Made by a program: the position numbers and the translations under genes. Of a stretch of 64,000 nucleotides of DNA, positions 1 through 12,513 are shown one piece after another. Source of the stretch: Cryptomeria japonica (lineage: Eukaryota > Streptophyta > Pinopsida > Cupressales > Cupressaceae); contig NC_081413.1 in assembly GCF_030272615.1 (NCBI RefSeq), positions 184,056,451 to 184,120,450 on the forward strand, written 5' to 3'. Each line of letters opens with the position of its first letter. The stretch's first letter is position 1. The notes under the pieces are model-generated. The model had not been told where the DNA came from, made no database searches, and saw only the letters and a program-made list of their open reading frames with translations.

Positions 1-1797
1 AATGGCCGAAGAAAGGAGAGTCCTAGTCTCAAGCTGCACAAAAGGACATTTTTGAGGAACTGACATTACAAGAATAAGAAAAGGGACAAGAAGAGGGTGA
101 GATACTGCAAGAAGAATAAATACAAGATGCAGAAGAATCTTTTCCACCAACAGTTACCACCACTTCTACCATAACACAAGTTCATGTTCCAACACAGGTA
201 ACCATTTATTCCATTGAATCTGATTCAGATGAAGAGGATGAGGAATGAGATAATGAGGGCTTAGATATTGAAGAGGATGATGAAGAATTTGTAACTTTGT
301 CTAGCCTTCCAAATTGTGATGAAGTACCCGTGTCTATGATTGAATCTTCAATCTTAGACTTTTTAGAAGCAATGGCTCAGATCTCTCAAGAGCAACAGAC
401 GGTGACGCTTCCTTCAGGCATTGTTACTACAAAGGCTCCACCACTTGTTTCTACCATTGTCACTACAATGGCTCCTCTATTGGTTTCCACCACAATAACA
501 ACAACTTCTTCTTCTCAAGTTCCTAATGTTATTGATACAACTTCACTTGTGCCAGTATCCTAGGCTATTGTAACTTCAAGTTAGGATACAATACAAGTAT
601 CTGCATATGCACAAACTGATACCACAACTCCAATGAAAAAATCAGCTCTTCCTCCATGGTTGGACATTGTGGCGCCCAAAAGAAAGAAGCGGGTAATTTC
701 ACTAGATGATTTTGATTTTGGTCAACTGGGTCCTATTAAGAAAAAGCTACCAAGAAGCCCAAGATTGTGTCCAGAGTCTTGGTTGACCCAGTAAGTAAAA
801 GGAAATATGCTGAGGTCATGGTGCCATCCTCAGATAAAGACAAGTACAATATTCAACCTGCAGATTATACTATGCAGACTATAGAACTTGGTGTGGAAAC
901 ACGTGAGAGTGTCAAGCAAGACTCTCAAACTGCTTTCAATTCTCTCGAGTGTAGGTTTGATCAAGAAAGGGATGAGAAGAATGAATGGAAGCAGAAATGT
1001 GAACAACCGACAAGTCTGCTACATAAAATAACGCAGTCATCATAAGAGGTTCAGCCAATAGTCTCTTCAGTCGACACAGAAGCACTGAAAAAGGTGGAGC
1101 GACTAGGCACAAGAGGTAGGGCAGTAGAAGAATCAATCGATCGCTTGAAGTCAAAGGGGACACACATCATTGATTCTGCAGTCAAGCTTTTGACATATTT
1201 TGAAAATGCTCAAATACAAGTTCAAGATGTACAATCTCTATTATCCCAAGAAATAATAGAACTTGAGAAAGATTTAGGGCTTTGGGATAAAATGAGGGAG
1301 TATATAGTATACATTCTTGTTGATAACAACGTAGTATTGACTCGAGGACACTACATTCAAACCTGATTAATATTGGCACACGAGGATGAGCTAATGAAAG
1401 TGTTGGTAAAGGATATGAATCAAGACAAGAAAGCGTGTACTGATGCAATCACCAATATTTCATGAGGAATATCATAATTGCCTTGCCAGTTACTTGATAC
1501 AGAAAATAAGGTTTTACCCAATGAGACCATCAAACAAGAATTCCTCACCATGATCAACCAATTGATAGATGATCAATTTTCTCTAGCATCATTTGATAAT
1601 TTGATTGAAATCTAAATCAACTTAGATGATCTTGCATTAGTTTTGAAGAAAGAAAAAAGGATTTATGTAGAAGTCGAAGATTCCATATCTCGTATTCATG
1701 TCGTTTCCAATGCAACTTCAGGGCCAAACAAATCTGAAAAGCAAGATACGCTAGCAAGGTTCGAGGAATTCCAGAAAATCAATGAGGGGGTAAAATG
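1..1797 (+). pseudogene. C-terminal part of a retroelement ORF of unknown function, decayed
   Basis: This is the tail of a retroelement reading frame that enters from outside the window. The first part (about 180-730) encodes an acidic, Ser/Thr/Pro-rich stretch with many DEE and TTT runs. From 767 one frame runs to 1797 and encodes a charged, largely helical protein. It is interrupted by in-frame stops at 1043, 1364 and near 1463, 1475 and 1613, with no frameshift that I can see in that part. I find no polymerase, zinc-knuckle or protease motif. The frame ends a few bases before a polypurine tract (1782-1794), the usual place for the last ORF of an LTR element. The protein family is not recognised. 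A polymerase-less conifer-type element, like E2 further right, is my inference. Confidence 0.5.
1782..1794 (+). promoter_or_regulatory. Polypurine tract of the left retroelement
   Basis: A purine run (GAGGGGGTAAAA) lies directly before the proposed LTR start TGAAGAATAAAG at 1795. Such tracts prime plus-strand DNA synthesis in LTR elements. Another possible LTR start, TGTCCCC at 1808, cannot be excluded. Confidence 0.5.
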
Positions 1798-2661
1798 AAG
1801 AATAAAGTGTCCCCATTGACACTATCTTTTCATGTAGTTGCATTCTTAGTTACTACAAATTTTCTTACAGTTGCATTTTTATTTTATGCAGTAGTTTTAT
1901 TCAAGTGGGACTGTGCAGTTGAATTAGTTAATTGTGCCCACCTTTTCCTCAACTTATTTTCCTATATAAGGAGGACCTCATTTGTAAATATTTATCTTTT
2001 ATTATGCTAAGCAAGACTCTATCGAATTTTTGCCTCAATAAAGACTTTGAGCTTTTTGATGTAAAGATTGATTCAAGGAAATAAAAATAGCAATCCGCTA
2101 GTTTCCAAACTTTGTGTTGGGTTGAAGATTGTGTTTATGATTGAATTGTTCTTATGTCCAGTTCTTATAATCATTTCCTAAATACTTGAATCTTATTCGT
2201 GATATTGTGTATGTGAGTAAGAGAGCTTTCTAATTGTGACAAGTAAACTTTGTACTATTTGCATATTTGGGAAATCTTCTTATAGTTATGTGATTACATA
2301 GTAAGCTTTGTATTGGTATTAGATGCTCTTAGTTTTTAGGAAAATTAATCACATCTTGGAGACTTTGAGCTACAAGTTGTGATTATAGTTGTAAGTGTGG
2401 TGATTATAGTAAGTTGCACTCACGTAAGACTTTGAGCCTACATAATTGTTGAAATTTTTAAAAATCATTGTAAAGAAGTTTTGTTAGTTGTTAGTTTTGT
2501 TAATTGTAAGAAATATCATCAAGTGAAGGGAGATACATTAATTCTAAAAAAAGAGAATTACATTCCCTAAGATTACCCCCGAATTTAATTTCAAAGTTGT
2601 TGAAATACCCAAATTCTACCAGGGAACCTCCCCTTGATGAGAGGAGAGACTTTGTCTCAAC
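1795..2661 (+). repeat. 3' LTR of the left retroelement (boundaries approximate)
   Basis: The stretch follows a polypurine tract, carries a TATA box (CCTATATAAG, 1961-1970) and has an AATAAA-containing segment (CAATAAAGAC) near 2036, as expected for U3-R. The proposed end is CTCAACA at 2661. The 5' LTR is outside the window, so neither terminal identity nor a target-site duplication can be checked. Confidence 0.45.
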
Positions 2662-3196
2662 ATAGTTGTGTGTGAAATACATATTTTGTCATTGGTACGC
2701 TAGTGACAAAATATTCACCCAACAAATTACAGCTAACTTCTTCTCAATCAATGAGAAATTTACATTATAATGGACACATGTCCAACATTGAATTCTAACC
2801 AATAGGAATTGAGGTTGGGTAAGATAGAAAATATTTGAAGTGACATGTATCATTTGATCCATCTTTGAATGAATCAGATTCATTGAACTTGGACATGTTG
2901 ACCTTAATTGGTGGATGAAGGTGAGTTGTCGCCACCCCAACTCACTCCTTGTAACTCATCACAAGTGTTTGTGGTTGAGCAATATCTCTTGATACACAAC
3001 ATTTCAAATTTCTCCTTGATGAATGTGATGATGGTAAGAGATATTCCCAAATTGCATCATCTTATCTAATTTGATCACTTTCCTTCTTCATACTTGGGAA
3101 TTCACCTTATGATGTGTTTCACCTTTCAACCTTTGAATCCTTCACCTTGATTGCTCTTGACTTTGATCATTGTATTGATATAGGAATATATCCACA
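2662..3196. other. Non-coding stretch with a small hairpin
   Basis: No gene is visible. The only structure is a perfect 11-bp inverted repeat, ATATTTTGTCA (2681-2691) and its complement (2704-2714), around a 12-base loop. It may be the end of a degraded small transposon or a chance hairpin. Confidence 0.4.
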
Positions 3197-3230
3197 CACT
3201 ATTGTATTTGGCACCAATTACCGACGAATG
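3197..3230 (+). repeat. Left terminal inverted repeat of the CACTA element
   Basis: It starts CACTA, then ATTTGG at offset 10 and CCGACGAA at offset 25. The same spacing occurs in the right end. Confidence 0.7.
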
Positions 3231-4009
3231 TTTGTTGAAATTTCAACAAACTTTTGTCGGATTACTAATGAAACACCCTTACAAATTTCATTGCAAAACA
3301 TTTGTCGGAAAAATGACGAACGTAAATTCATCGAAACCTCGACCAAGCATCGTCGGACAATGCCACGGAAAATGGAACCGGTTTTCGTTGGAAAATCGAT
3401 GAAAACTAATATATTTTAGTCATCAATTTGATAGTATACTAATATATTTAGTGGTTAATTTATTCATTGATTCTTGTTAATTGGTCATTTACTTAGTCAT
3501 GGTAGTCATTTATTTAGTCATTGTAATCATTAATTGTCATTTAAATACCAATTGATTTATGTCTATTGGTAGTATATTTAGTCATTTGTATCAAAATAGT
3601 TAAGAGATGGTGAATATTATTCATAAGTTTGGATGTCATCTAAATATGTAATGTTGGTTAAATTCATTTTAATTCTAAATATTGCAATACTGTTACTAAA
3701 ATGACCACTATTATTAAATTTAGAGTTCAAAAAAAATAGTTGAATGTGAAGTTACATTTATTTCCATATGAATGTTTATACTATCAAACTCACAAATAAA
3801 TTATATATATTAATTTTTTTATGACTAAACTATTTTTGTTTTTATATAATATAAATACATAAACTATTTAACATATATATAATTATTTTTATATAAGATT
3901 TTATATATATATATATATATATCACTTATATGATTTTATATAAATCAATTAAAATATTTTTAAAAAATTAAAATAAACAAAATTTAATAAAAATATTAAA
4001 AAATTAAGA

Positions 4010-4225
4010 GGTTGTGGCCCCCCTGCATGGGAGCTTGCAGACATGGGTCTGCGGCACCCCATGTAAGGGGAGGTCATAGCCCTTGGGGACTGCGACACCC
4101 CCTTACATGGGGTGTCACAGTTCTCAGAGTTGTGGCTCCCCATGTAAGGGGATGTTGCAGCCCCTTGGGGACTGTGACACCCTCTTCAATGGGGGGTTGC
4201 AACTCTTAGAGTTGCGGCAACCCTT
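4010..4225. repeat. GC-rich direct and inverted repeat block inside the CACTA element
   Basis: Two diverged copies of a unit of about 100 bp share CCCCATGTAAGGGG, CTTGGGGACTG and GACACC. Between them CCCCTTACATGGGGTGT is the inverted partner of ACCCCATGTAAGGGG. The block is much richer in G+C than its AT-rich surroundings. The short open frames here result from the repeat and I do not consider them genes. Confidence 0.65.
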
Positions 4226-4297
4226 TGCCATTTATTTAAAAAAAAAACAAATAAAAAACTTTTAAAAAAAAGATAAATATCAAAATAAAAATCTCTT

Positions 4298-4720
4298 CAA
4301 ATAATAAAATGGAGATTTTAATTTTCCATGTATCAAATGGTTGCCATTTTTCTCAAATCTGCACCTGCAAACAAAAGAAAAATGACATTAGATCTAGGGT
4401 TTTATTGAGAAAACAAGAGGGAAACAAAAAAAATCTCAAAAGAAAATTGGTGCGAACCCAAAACAAATAAAATGAAGATTTTGATCTCCCAAAAAATGCA
4501 TATGGCCGCCACTCCTTCCCAAACTAGATATCTGCAAACAATATAAGAGAAAAATTAGATCTAGGGTTCTGAGAAAACAAGAGGGAAAGAAAAAAAATCT
4601 CAAAATAAAATTGGTGCAAACCCAAAACAAATAAAATGGAGATTTTGATCTCCCACAAATGCATATGGCCGCCACTCCTTCCCAACCTGCAAATCTGCAA
4701 ACAATATAAGAAAAAAAATA
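4298..4720. repeat. Tandem repeat, unit about 175 bp, two good copies and one diverged copy
   Basis: The shared segments AATAAAATGGAGATTTT, ATGGCCGCCACTCCTTCC, CTGCAAACAATATAAGA and GAGAAAACAAGAGGGAAA recur in order. The copies near 4391-4566 and 4567-4720 are close to each other; 4298-4390 is a weaker copy. It lies inside the CACTA element. The repeat may derive from a captured host fragment, but no exon can be recognised. Confidence 0.7.
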
Positions 4721-5072
4721 GAGCTTTGATTCCATAGCTTGTTTGATGAAGCACTTTTAAGAAACTTGCAACAATAGCTTCAATGGAGGAAACTAGGGTT
4801 AGAAAGCTTGAGAAAATGTTCAAATGAGATAATAGGGTTACTTTCCATCTTAATATATGTTAGAGTTTTCCTTTGAAACCATGAGATCCAACAGTATAGA
4901 TTAAAATAATCTAATGGATGAAATTCTTTGCACAACCCATTAGGATTGTGGCTGAAAGTTTTTTTTATGGAAATTAAAATAATTAATTATGACTAGCATC
5001 ATAGTGTGGGACCATGATGTTAGGTACCCATAACTTGGTGTAACTTAAATATATATTATATTAAATATATAT

Positions 5073-5075
<3 letters not shown>

Positions 5076-5135
<60 letters not shown>

Positions 5136-5307
5136 CACGTATAAAAATCTATATAAATATTTATTTATATTAAAAAATATAAATATATATAAAAATATAT
5201 ATTTATATATTTATTAATATAAGTAAATATACATATATATATATACATATGTACATATATATATAAGATATATATTTATATACACATATATATACACATA
5301 TATATAC

Positions 5308-5352
<45 letters not shown>
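5076..5352. repeat. (CA)n and (TG)n microsatellites in inverted arrangement around an AT-rich core
   Basis: A (CA)n tract of about 26 units (5076-5128) and a (TG)n tract of about 16 units (5321-5352) flank about 190 bp made almost only of A and T. The two tracts are complementary and the core is rich in TATA steps, so the block could fold as a long hairpin or cruciform. Confidence 0.85.
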
Positions 5353-5353
<1 letters not shown>

Positions 5354-5578
5354 ATACATGCATACATATAACTATTGTCCAAGCATAAATCTAATGTTTA
5401 GTTGTGTATTTTATCTGATGATCAAATTAGTCATTTGTAAATCGTCGAGCTCCCTTTTATTTATTAAAAAAATATTTGTCGATATTTCGACGCGACAAAC
5501 GTCAAGCATAAATTTTTTAAAAATTAAAAATTTCACATTAAATATCACAGGTATCCGACGATACATCTAATTATGCAT

Positions 5579-5612
5579 CTTTCGTCGGATTTTGCAACCA
5601 AATGAGTTAGTG
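5579..5612 (-). repeat. Right terminal inverted repeat of the CACTA element
   Basis: On the minus strand it reads CACTAACTCATTTGG and continues to CCGACGAA, collinear with the left end without gaps. Confidence 0.7.
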
Positions 5613-8568
5613 ATGGTGTGCTATTCTTGAATCTTGGATTTCCAAAGAAAATTCAATCTAACTGCAAAATTTCCTCCTCTTCATTGCTCTATCTTGAAGT
5701 CACGTGGATCTTGATATTTTAGGCCCTCCATTGTTCCTTGTGAAGTTATCCCTTCTAGCTACATCTTTTGAGGTCGTGATGATGTTGATTCTTGACCTCA
5801 TCGTTGGCATATTTGTTTCGTGCTCAGCTTGGAAATAAACCCTTGTCTAATCCTTTTGTTACTTAGAATCTTCATCATTTTCCCTGAGTGACTTGATTAT
5901 CATTATTGTCTTGGAGTTGTGATGCCCTCTTGCATCCTCCACCATTCCACGCAGTACTCTTTGCATCAAACCTGAAAAGATAGAGAAAACACATAATCAT
6001 GATTGAAAAATGATTATAAACACATAAATTTATCCTTATTTCCAGAAAAATGAATGTTAACAAGTTCTAATTTTGTCCTCAATAATATAGAAATGTTCTT
6101 TGAAATTCTGGTGAGACATTTTCAGATTTGGAATTGCTCATATGTCTCCTTCTCCTTCTACCAACTTGCATCTTGAGTTTGATTTGCCTTGCAATTTGAT
6201 TGGCTATGATGAAACTTGTCTTAGGTTGTTGTAAATCACCTCAAAACTTGATAAAAATCACCTTCAATATTTGGTAAATAGACTACTCTAGGTCTTTTCT
6301 GTTGTGATCTAATTGTTCTTGTATAATTGTATTCTCAATTTGTGTTGAAAGAGTTTGATTGAAATTTACATGTGTTGATGGAGTAATTCACACTCTCTTA
6401 TTATTAAGTGTTAATGGCACCCTTGTTTGATGAAATTTGATCAAGTTGTAGTTTGACCTACAATTGAATTGCTCTGTATTGGAAGAAATTTGACGATCTT
6501 GAAGGGACTGAATTAGATTGATGATAAAATGAAATGTTCAGCAATATTATATAGGCATTTTCACTTGGGTTTAAGTCACAATCCTTCACTATTAAGCCAA
6601 CCTAAAACTTACACCATGTTTGTTTTCAAATTCAAGTTACCTCAAGTGAGGTTGACCCTATTTGCATTGATTTCCCACGTTTGATCTTGAATTTCCTTTA
6701 TTTCATGTTTCACCTTAAGTCCTCACATGTTTCCTTGACTCTAATAGCTTAATTTGTCCCTATTTCTCATTTCACATATCTTGTTTTGGTCTTAACCTTT
6801 AGGTTGATCCTTATGAGCCCATGCCTCATTTGCTTTCCCTATCCCTCCATACGCTTAAAATTTGGATCACTTTATCTCTACATTACATTTTAAGTCTTGC
6901 TTATCTCTTATGTTGTCTTTTGAATCCATGTGCTTCATGTTTCAGTCCACACATTTCAGTTTAGGTCTACATGTTTTCATTAAGGCCAGGACCTATCCTT
7001 ACACATTTCATCTTTGAGTCCACCTTCACATGCTTTAAAAGAAGTGTGGATTTCACCTAAGTGTGGCTTTTAGCATCCTATGGGTAGATCTCTCCCTTCA
7101 ATTTCATGCAATTTTGCATTTCGTGGATTACATCATGTTGTGAACAAATGTGATCACTTCACCATCCTGTCATGGATTATAGCATTTCGTGGAGTTTTGC
7201 TTCCCATGGACAAACTTAAGCACCTCATCTCCAAGTTGTGGATTTCACATGATCATGGATTTCATGGAAGCATGGATTTGCAACATCATGGATAAGTTGC
7301 ACTCTTCACCTTCATGTTGTGGATTTTACTAAGTGAAACATAACAATGTTGCAAGGTTGACTCGATGTTTTCTTTGTCATATCCACTCTAAGTATTAAGT
7401 CACTCAAATCATGCATTTCTATCCCTTGAAAGATTGATCACCTCCTCTTGAAGTCATTGATTTGTGAAGGTCAAGTATTGATTGATCATTTCACCTCTAA
7501 CCTGATTTGAGCATTGAGTCCTTCAAGTCATGGATTCTAGCAAGTTGTGGACAAATTCATTCATTTCACCTCAAGGTCAGGGATTCCACCAAGACGTGAA
7601 TTCTGGCAAGTTGTGGATTTCAGCCAGTCGTGGATTCCTTGAAGTCGTGGAATCTCTGATTGCATCTTGACTTTTTCTCCGCATCCTATCCTTAAGACGT
7701 TCTACTTGCTTTGAGGGTTATTCATCTATCATGGAACTCATGTCTTGACTTGACCTAAAGGTTGCATTGTGAAGCCTTTCTCAATGAAAACCTTGACTTT
7801 TATTAAACACCTTAGCACTAGAGATAAGAAAACTCCAAACTAGCCCAAAGGGAGACCTGATTATTGCTATACTCCTAAGACTCATTCCACCTTGGACTAG
7901 AAAAAACAAACTTTCTCATAAGAAAAGGCTAAAGACTCGAACTATTATCAAGCTGAGACGACCCAACGAAGACACCTAATCTAAGCAAAAAGTGGGGGTG
8001 CCCATTTGCAATGGAGCGATGTGTGAAAACATCACAACAATAGGTGAGGCTAGAACGTAACTATGGGGATTTGGCTTTGTAGAGAGATTTACAATCTTCT
8101 AAAGGTGGTTTGATTTCTACAAGAAGGGATGTAGAGATTCTAGCAAAGAATTGTAGATATAACCTAGATTTTTCTAAGTTATTCCTAATGTAGGAAATAA
8201 ATTCTTTAAAAATTCTCAAATATTTTATATTAAAAAATTATCCTCCCTTATGAAATAAGGAAGGGTGCCTTAAATAGTAAAAAGGAAAGGAAACCAAGAA
8301 GAAAAATCTAGCTAAGGATAAAAATGAAAGATAGAAAGAAATCATGAATTAAATAACTAAGAAAAATCAAACAAAATGAAGAGACATGCATGCTTGTAAA
8401 ATTACAAGTCACTTATGTCAAGGAGTGGGTTACATCTTTTAGTAGGTTAGGTCATCCAACTGCTCTTGTAGATGAAGGAACATGATTGTAGATTTGGAAG
8501 GTGAAAAGGAAAAGCAAGCCAAGGGGGAAGCAAACAAAGGTGAAGGACAAATGAAGGAAGGTACTAAG
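5613..8568. other. Long non-coding stretch, probably decayed retroelement sequence
   Basis: No credible coding region is present. Between about 7045 and 7660 a degenerate motif of the type AAGTTGTGGATTTCA returns many times at irregular spacing. A purine-rich AAAAAGTGGGGGTGCC near 7988 looks like an old polypurine tract followed by a possible LTR start, but no partner LTR is seen. The rest is low-complexity, T-rich text. Confidence 0.4.
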
Positions 8569-9685
8569 TGATGTAGGAGCATTTGGGCTCACAAGCAATC
8601 CTACATCACAAAAAAAAAAAAAAAAAAGAATCTTTTCATGTTCAAGTTTTACATTTTTTGGTGTAGGTTGGAGCCTCAAGAACATATTTTTAGAGTGCTG
8701 AAAGATCAATACTTAGCTTCTATTTCAAAAATAAAAAACAAAGAGGGTGATTAATGTGGTTTGAAGAGTATTATATTGCACAAATTCAAAGTTTCAAGGG
8801 TTGAAGGGATCCATTAGCATTTTATGGATTTGAAAATAATCATTTTCTCAATTTTGGATGCCTAAGGAAGTGTTCATAAGGCAATTGATCTTTGGTATTC
8901 CATTCTTGTTTTATTCTTTCATTTCGGGTGCCTAAAATGAAGGGAAAAGAATATGATTTTTGAGATAATAATTAAAGACTCTTTATTTTCCAAAGGAGCA
9001 CAACTTGGTTCTTGTATTTATTCCTTTTTCAAATTAATCTACAACAAAAAGACATTGTATATGGTAGAGCGAGCTTTTGAAAGCATTTAATGAGAAATTT
9101 CAAGCATATATAGAGGAATTTCAAAGGACAATTGGAGGGAAATGAAAGAGCAGAGTTGGTGTCTCTTTGTGACACCTCATGAGGGTTCTAATCCCTATAA
9201 AATGCATCCTTCAATGGTATTAAGAAGTAGCAATCAACATTAGCAAGGTTGGAGAAAGAACTTGTTGATTGCTCCAGAGAATTGCATAAGGAAGAGTGTA
9301 GGCAATTAGCTTGCCAAGAGGAGAAAGATAGAAAAAGAGAAAGAAGATTTTTTAGGTGTGTATGTGGTGTTCAAGGAAGCCATGACAGCTATAGGATGAA
9401 GAAAAATATCATAATTCAAATAAGGAGTAAAGCCAAGAAGGTGTGAAGGGATGAATATTCAAAGACTTGTAGGCATGAAGTGCCTAGTTCAACATTGTCA
9501 AATTGTTGATTTTTTTCTCTTGTTGTAATCCTCAATACATATAATTTCTCCTAACATATTTTGTTATATGAATATACAAATGAGAGTTTCAATAAATAAG
9601 TGTTTTTCCATATTATGGATTGGATGACATGTTAAGCTTGCAAGATTGGGTAGTTTGATAAGACTCCCCAATCTTGACTCTATCA
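8569..9685 (+). repeat. 5' LTR of a Copia-like element
   Basis: It begins TGATGTAGGAGC and ends GACTCTATCA, giving short terminal inversions TGAT/ATCA. A TATA box (CCTATAAAAT) lies at 9194-9203. Two bases after the end is a primer-binding site for initiator tRNA-Met, which fixes the right border. The first 41 bases form a hairpin (11-bp arms GTGATGTAGGA and TCCTACATCAC) followed by an A run of about 18. No second LTR is present in the window, so the 3' half is lost or unrecognisable. Confidence 0.7.
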
Positions 9686-9687
9686 AA

Positions 9688-9700
9688 TGGTATCAGAGCT
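9688..9700 (+). promoter_or_regulatory. Primer-binding site, initiator tRNA-Met type
   Basis: TGGTATCAGAGCT matches the classical plant PBS complementary to the 3' end of initiator tRNA-Met. It sits two bases after the LTR end. Confidence 0.85.
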
Positions 9701-10330
9701 AGAAAATCATTGGCATGGTGAGAAGTATGCATGAGGATTGAGGTATGGAGAATTAAAAAAAAAAATTGTGAAATCTGTTTTTTTGTTACAAGCATGAAAG
9801 AGTTTGTTGTTGCAAGCATAAGAAAGAGTCTGTAACTTCTATCCTCTAGCAGAGATAAAGTTAGGTAGAAAGTGTACAACTTCCACTAAGAGAGAGTGGG
9901 TGGAAGGGTTTTGTGAGGTACAACTTCTAAAATCTTTGTTGGGTAGAAGGTGATGTGATTTGATAGTTTTTGTTGTAGGGTGGACCTGTAGTTGCAGAGG
10001 GAGTCAAAGTCAAAGAAGAAGTGTTCAAAAGAGAGGATGAGATGGGTCATGAAGAGACCCATGAGAATTTTATTTTGAGAACAATATTGAGAAGAAGAGA
10101 GCAAAAGAAGGCTCCGTGAAGAATTAAAATAAGGTGAAAGAAGAATCGAAGAAATTGAAGCAAGATTAGATGCCCTTGAAGAAAGCTATAGATTAGAAAG
10201 AGAAGAATGAAGAAGACTAGAAAATGGGTGAAGTTGGGTCCCATTGTTCTTTGTATGATAACATGTTTGCAAGTTATGTTTTGTGTGGAGGAAATGAGGA
10301 AGAATCCAAAGATGAATAAGTGCAAAAAAT
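9701..10330 (+). pseudogene. Decayed gag-like leader/coding remnant of the Copia-like element
   Basis: Conceptual translation is full of stops. Around 10100-10230, however, it shows a charged heptad-like stretch (EERRIEEIEARLDALEE-type), a coiled coil as often found in gag regions of such elements. No zinc knuckle, protease, integrase or reverse transcriptase can be seen downstream. The assignment rests on position after the PBS and on the coiled-coil remnant. Confidence 0.4.
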
Positions 10331-12513
10331 GGACTTTGAGAGTACTATATTGATAGAGAAATTGGTGAAGATAAAGAAAATCCCTAGCTTTAGGATATGT
10401 CTCAATATCATTAGTTTGGGCCTTGTTAGGGTTTAGACTAGCACTCCTCCTTGGTGTAAAAATGGGATCTCAAGTGGGTCATAGCATAAATAAAAGATAT
10501 GAAAATAAATCCTAAAATCATGCTTTCAAATTTACAAAATAAAAAATCACACATATATCAAATATAAAAGTAAAACTATGATGTGTTGGCTAAGGGTGGG
10601 TAGAGAAAGTAAAAAAGATGTTATTATAAAGCTCAAAAACTTTAATAGAAAAGGATAAAAAAATGAAGCAACAAAATATTAAAGGGTCATATTTGAAAAG
10701 ATGTGAATATTGAAAAATCGCAGATTGAAAAACCTTAATAGGAATAAGAAACCCTATAAAGGTTCACCAAGATGAAATGTCAAGCATGGTTTCCTTAGGG
10801 TTAAACTTAAGCTATTATTATCAAATTCATTGAAATAAACACAAATCAATCTAGGTTAAATGGTGACAGTTCATGACTTATAACTTGGACTAATATACTT
10901 TCTATTTTAGGGAAGTAAACAAGGAGAATAGGGTTACTTGGCTCATTGACCAAAGAATGATTACCAATTGATATAGATTTTTGTATATCCTATGTTAGAT
11001 GAATGCTTTCGATTATGTATTGATCCTCTTATAGTCTGGGGTTGAAAGAAATTACCTACATAAGATCAACAATCATGGACTCCTCATGTTCCTTCAAACA
11101 TGGCCCTCCTCGATGTGCAATTTGGTTCTATTACTTGTTTGATTGGCCTATGTCTACTCTACTCCTATTGATCTAAAGGCTAGGATTGTCATTATATCAC
11201 AAGGAGACAAGTTCTCTCATGTCCACCACGCCCAAATATGTGTACATAAATTCAAAGATAGGAGACAAAGACCCAAAGATGGCATATGCATATATGTTAT
11301 TATTTCTAGTGCACCAAAGCAAAATATTTTGCTACTAATTGCTCCCTTACTACTCTAGAATAATAGATGATGCTTCAATGTGTGAAAATGTAAAATTAAT
11401 GCAATTAAATACCTTTAGATATTAGAACATTACATCAAATTTTAGAAATTATATGTTTAGTTGACTAAGGAAGAAAAATAAAGAGGATTGGCTAGTTGAT
11501 CAAATTTGAATTTCAAATTTTGAAAAGTAAAAAGTCAAGTTCTCAACTATAGAAGTTGCCTTTGATAGACAAACAATTAGATCTAGTTAGCTAATAGCTA
11601 TATATAAGTAGGTGTACATATAAATGTAATGAATGTGGGATACTATATATAAGTAGGTGTACATATAAATGTAATGAATGTGGGATATGGTAAAATGTAT
11701 CAAAATATAAATGTAAAAGGATAATATACCTGACCTAAGTGTATGGAATATATGTATATCACAAAGTAAAAAACTAAAGGTATGAATCCAAGTTTACATA
11801 AGATTGCACCTCTTATCACTATGTACATGTATCAAAAACATTTCCTCAAAATCAACACAAATGACATTAATATGCAAATTTCACCATTACAAAAATATAT
11901 TCAACAATTTTTTCAATCGTGATATATGTATTAAAGTATAATTTAATAAGACTTCTGCATACTTAAATTTCTAGTAATTCATTTCAAACTGAAACAAGAG
12001 AATGAAAGCTCTCACACAAATTTAAGGGATGTGAAGAATCGTGAGAAATCTCTAACCATTCAAAACAAACATAGGCATAAATATATTTACATGCATGATC
12101 TAGTTCCGGTGATGAAATTAATCTTAGATGCCAAACCTGACATAGACACACACAAATACAATTGATCCAGATAAAAGCTACTCAATGACAAAGATTGGGG
12201 TAAAGAACTGTCAAAAAATGCTCTTCTCATCCCCTTCCAGGTTTGCATTCCAGAGAGATACAGGCTTTCCTAAAAAAAATAATTCAATGTTCTGATATAT
12301 CCAGATCATCCTAAAATAGGACTTTATCATATATCCAATTGGGATATAGGCTGTGATGCATGCTATAGATTTTTAATATCGAGTCAATAACATGGGCTAG
12401 CTGTGCGAAAACTTCAGAAAGATCTTAGAAAATTGGAAATAAAAGCTGACTGTTTCTTAGCTTGTTATGGCACAATTCTCTGTCTAAAGCTTGCTAGTTG
12501 CTTCAGTTAAGCA
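10331..12513. other. AT-rich non-coding stretch
   Basis: No gene is recognised. It contains a perfect 45-bp tandem duplication (11598-11687), described separately. The last about 300 bases lie downstream of the PPR gene at 12514 and should contain its 3' untranslated region; no clear polyadenylation signal can be singled out. Confidence 0.5.
11598..11687. repeat. 45-bp tandem duplication, two identical copies
   Basis: The unit begins CTATATATAAGTAGGTGTAC and ends GTGGGATA. Copies start at 11598 and 11643 and are identical by eye, so the duplication is recent or conserved. Confidence 0.9.

Larger units (their letters stand above)
3197..5612. mobile_element. Non-autonomous CACTA (En/Spm-type) DNA transposon, about 2.4 kb
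   Basis: The left end reads CACTATTGTATTTGG and the right end, read inward on the other strand, CACTAACTCATTTGG. Over the first 34 positions the two ends agree at about 23 without any gap, including CACTA, ATTTGG and CCGACGAA. Both subterminal zones repeat CGACGA/TCGTCGG motifs (about 3220-3400 left, 5445-5600 right), as known for plant CACTA elements, where transposase binds. No transposase is encoded. The interior holds a GC-rich direct/inverted repeat block, a tandem repeat of about 175 bp and a CA/TG microsatellite pair. The flanking triplets are ACA and ATG, so the expected 3-bp duplication is not preserved. The element is probably old. Confidence 0.7.

Noticed and set aside
4012-4823. 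Overlapping frames in the CACTA interior
   Set aside because: They follow the internal tandem and inverted repeats and repeat the same words; not genes.
7988-8040. Polypurine tract and LTR start
   Set aside because: AAAAAGTGGGGGTGCC is suggestive, but no LTR partner, PBS or target-site duplication supports it.
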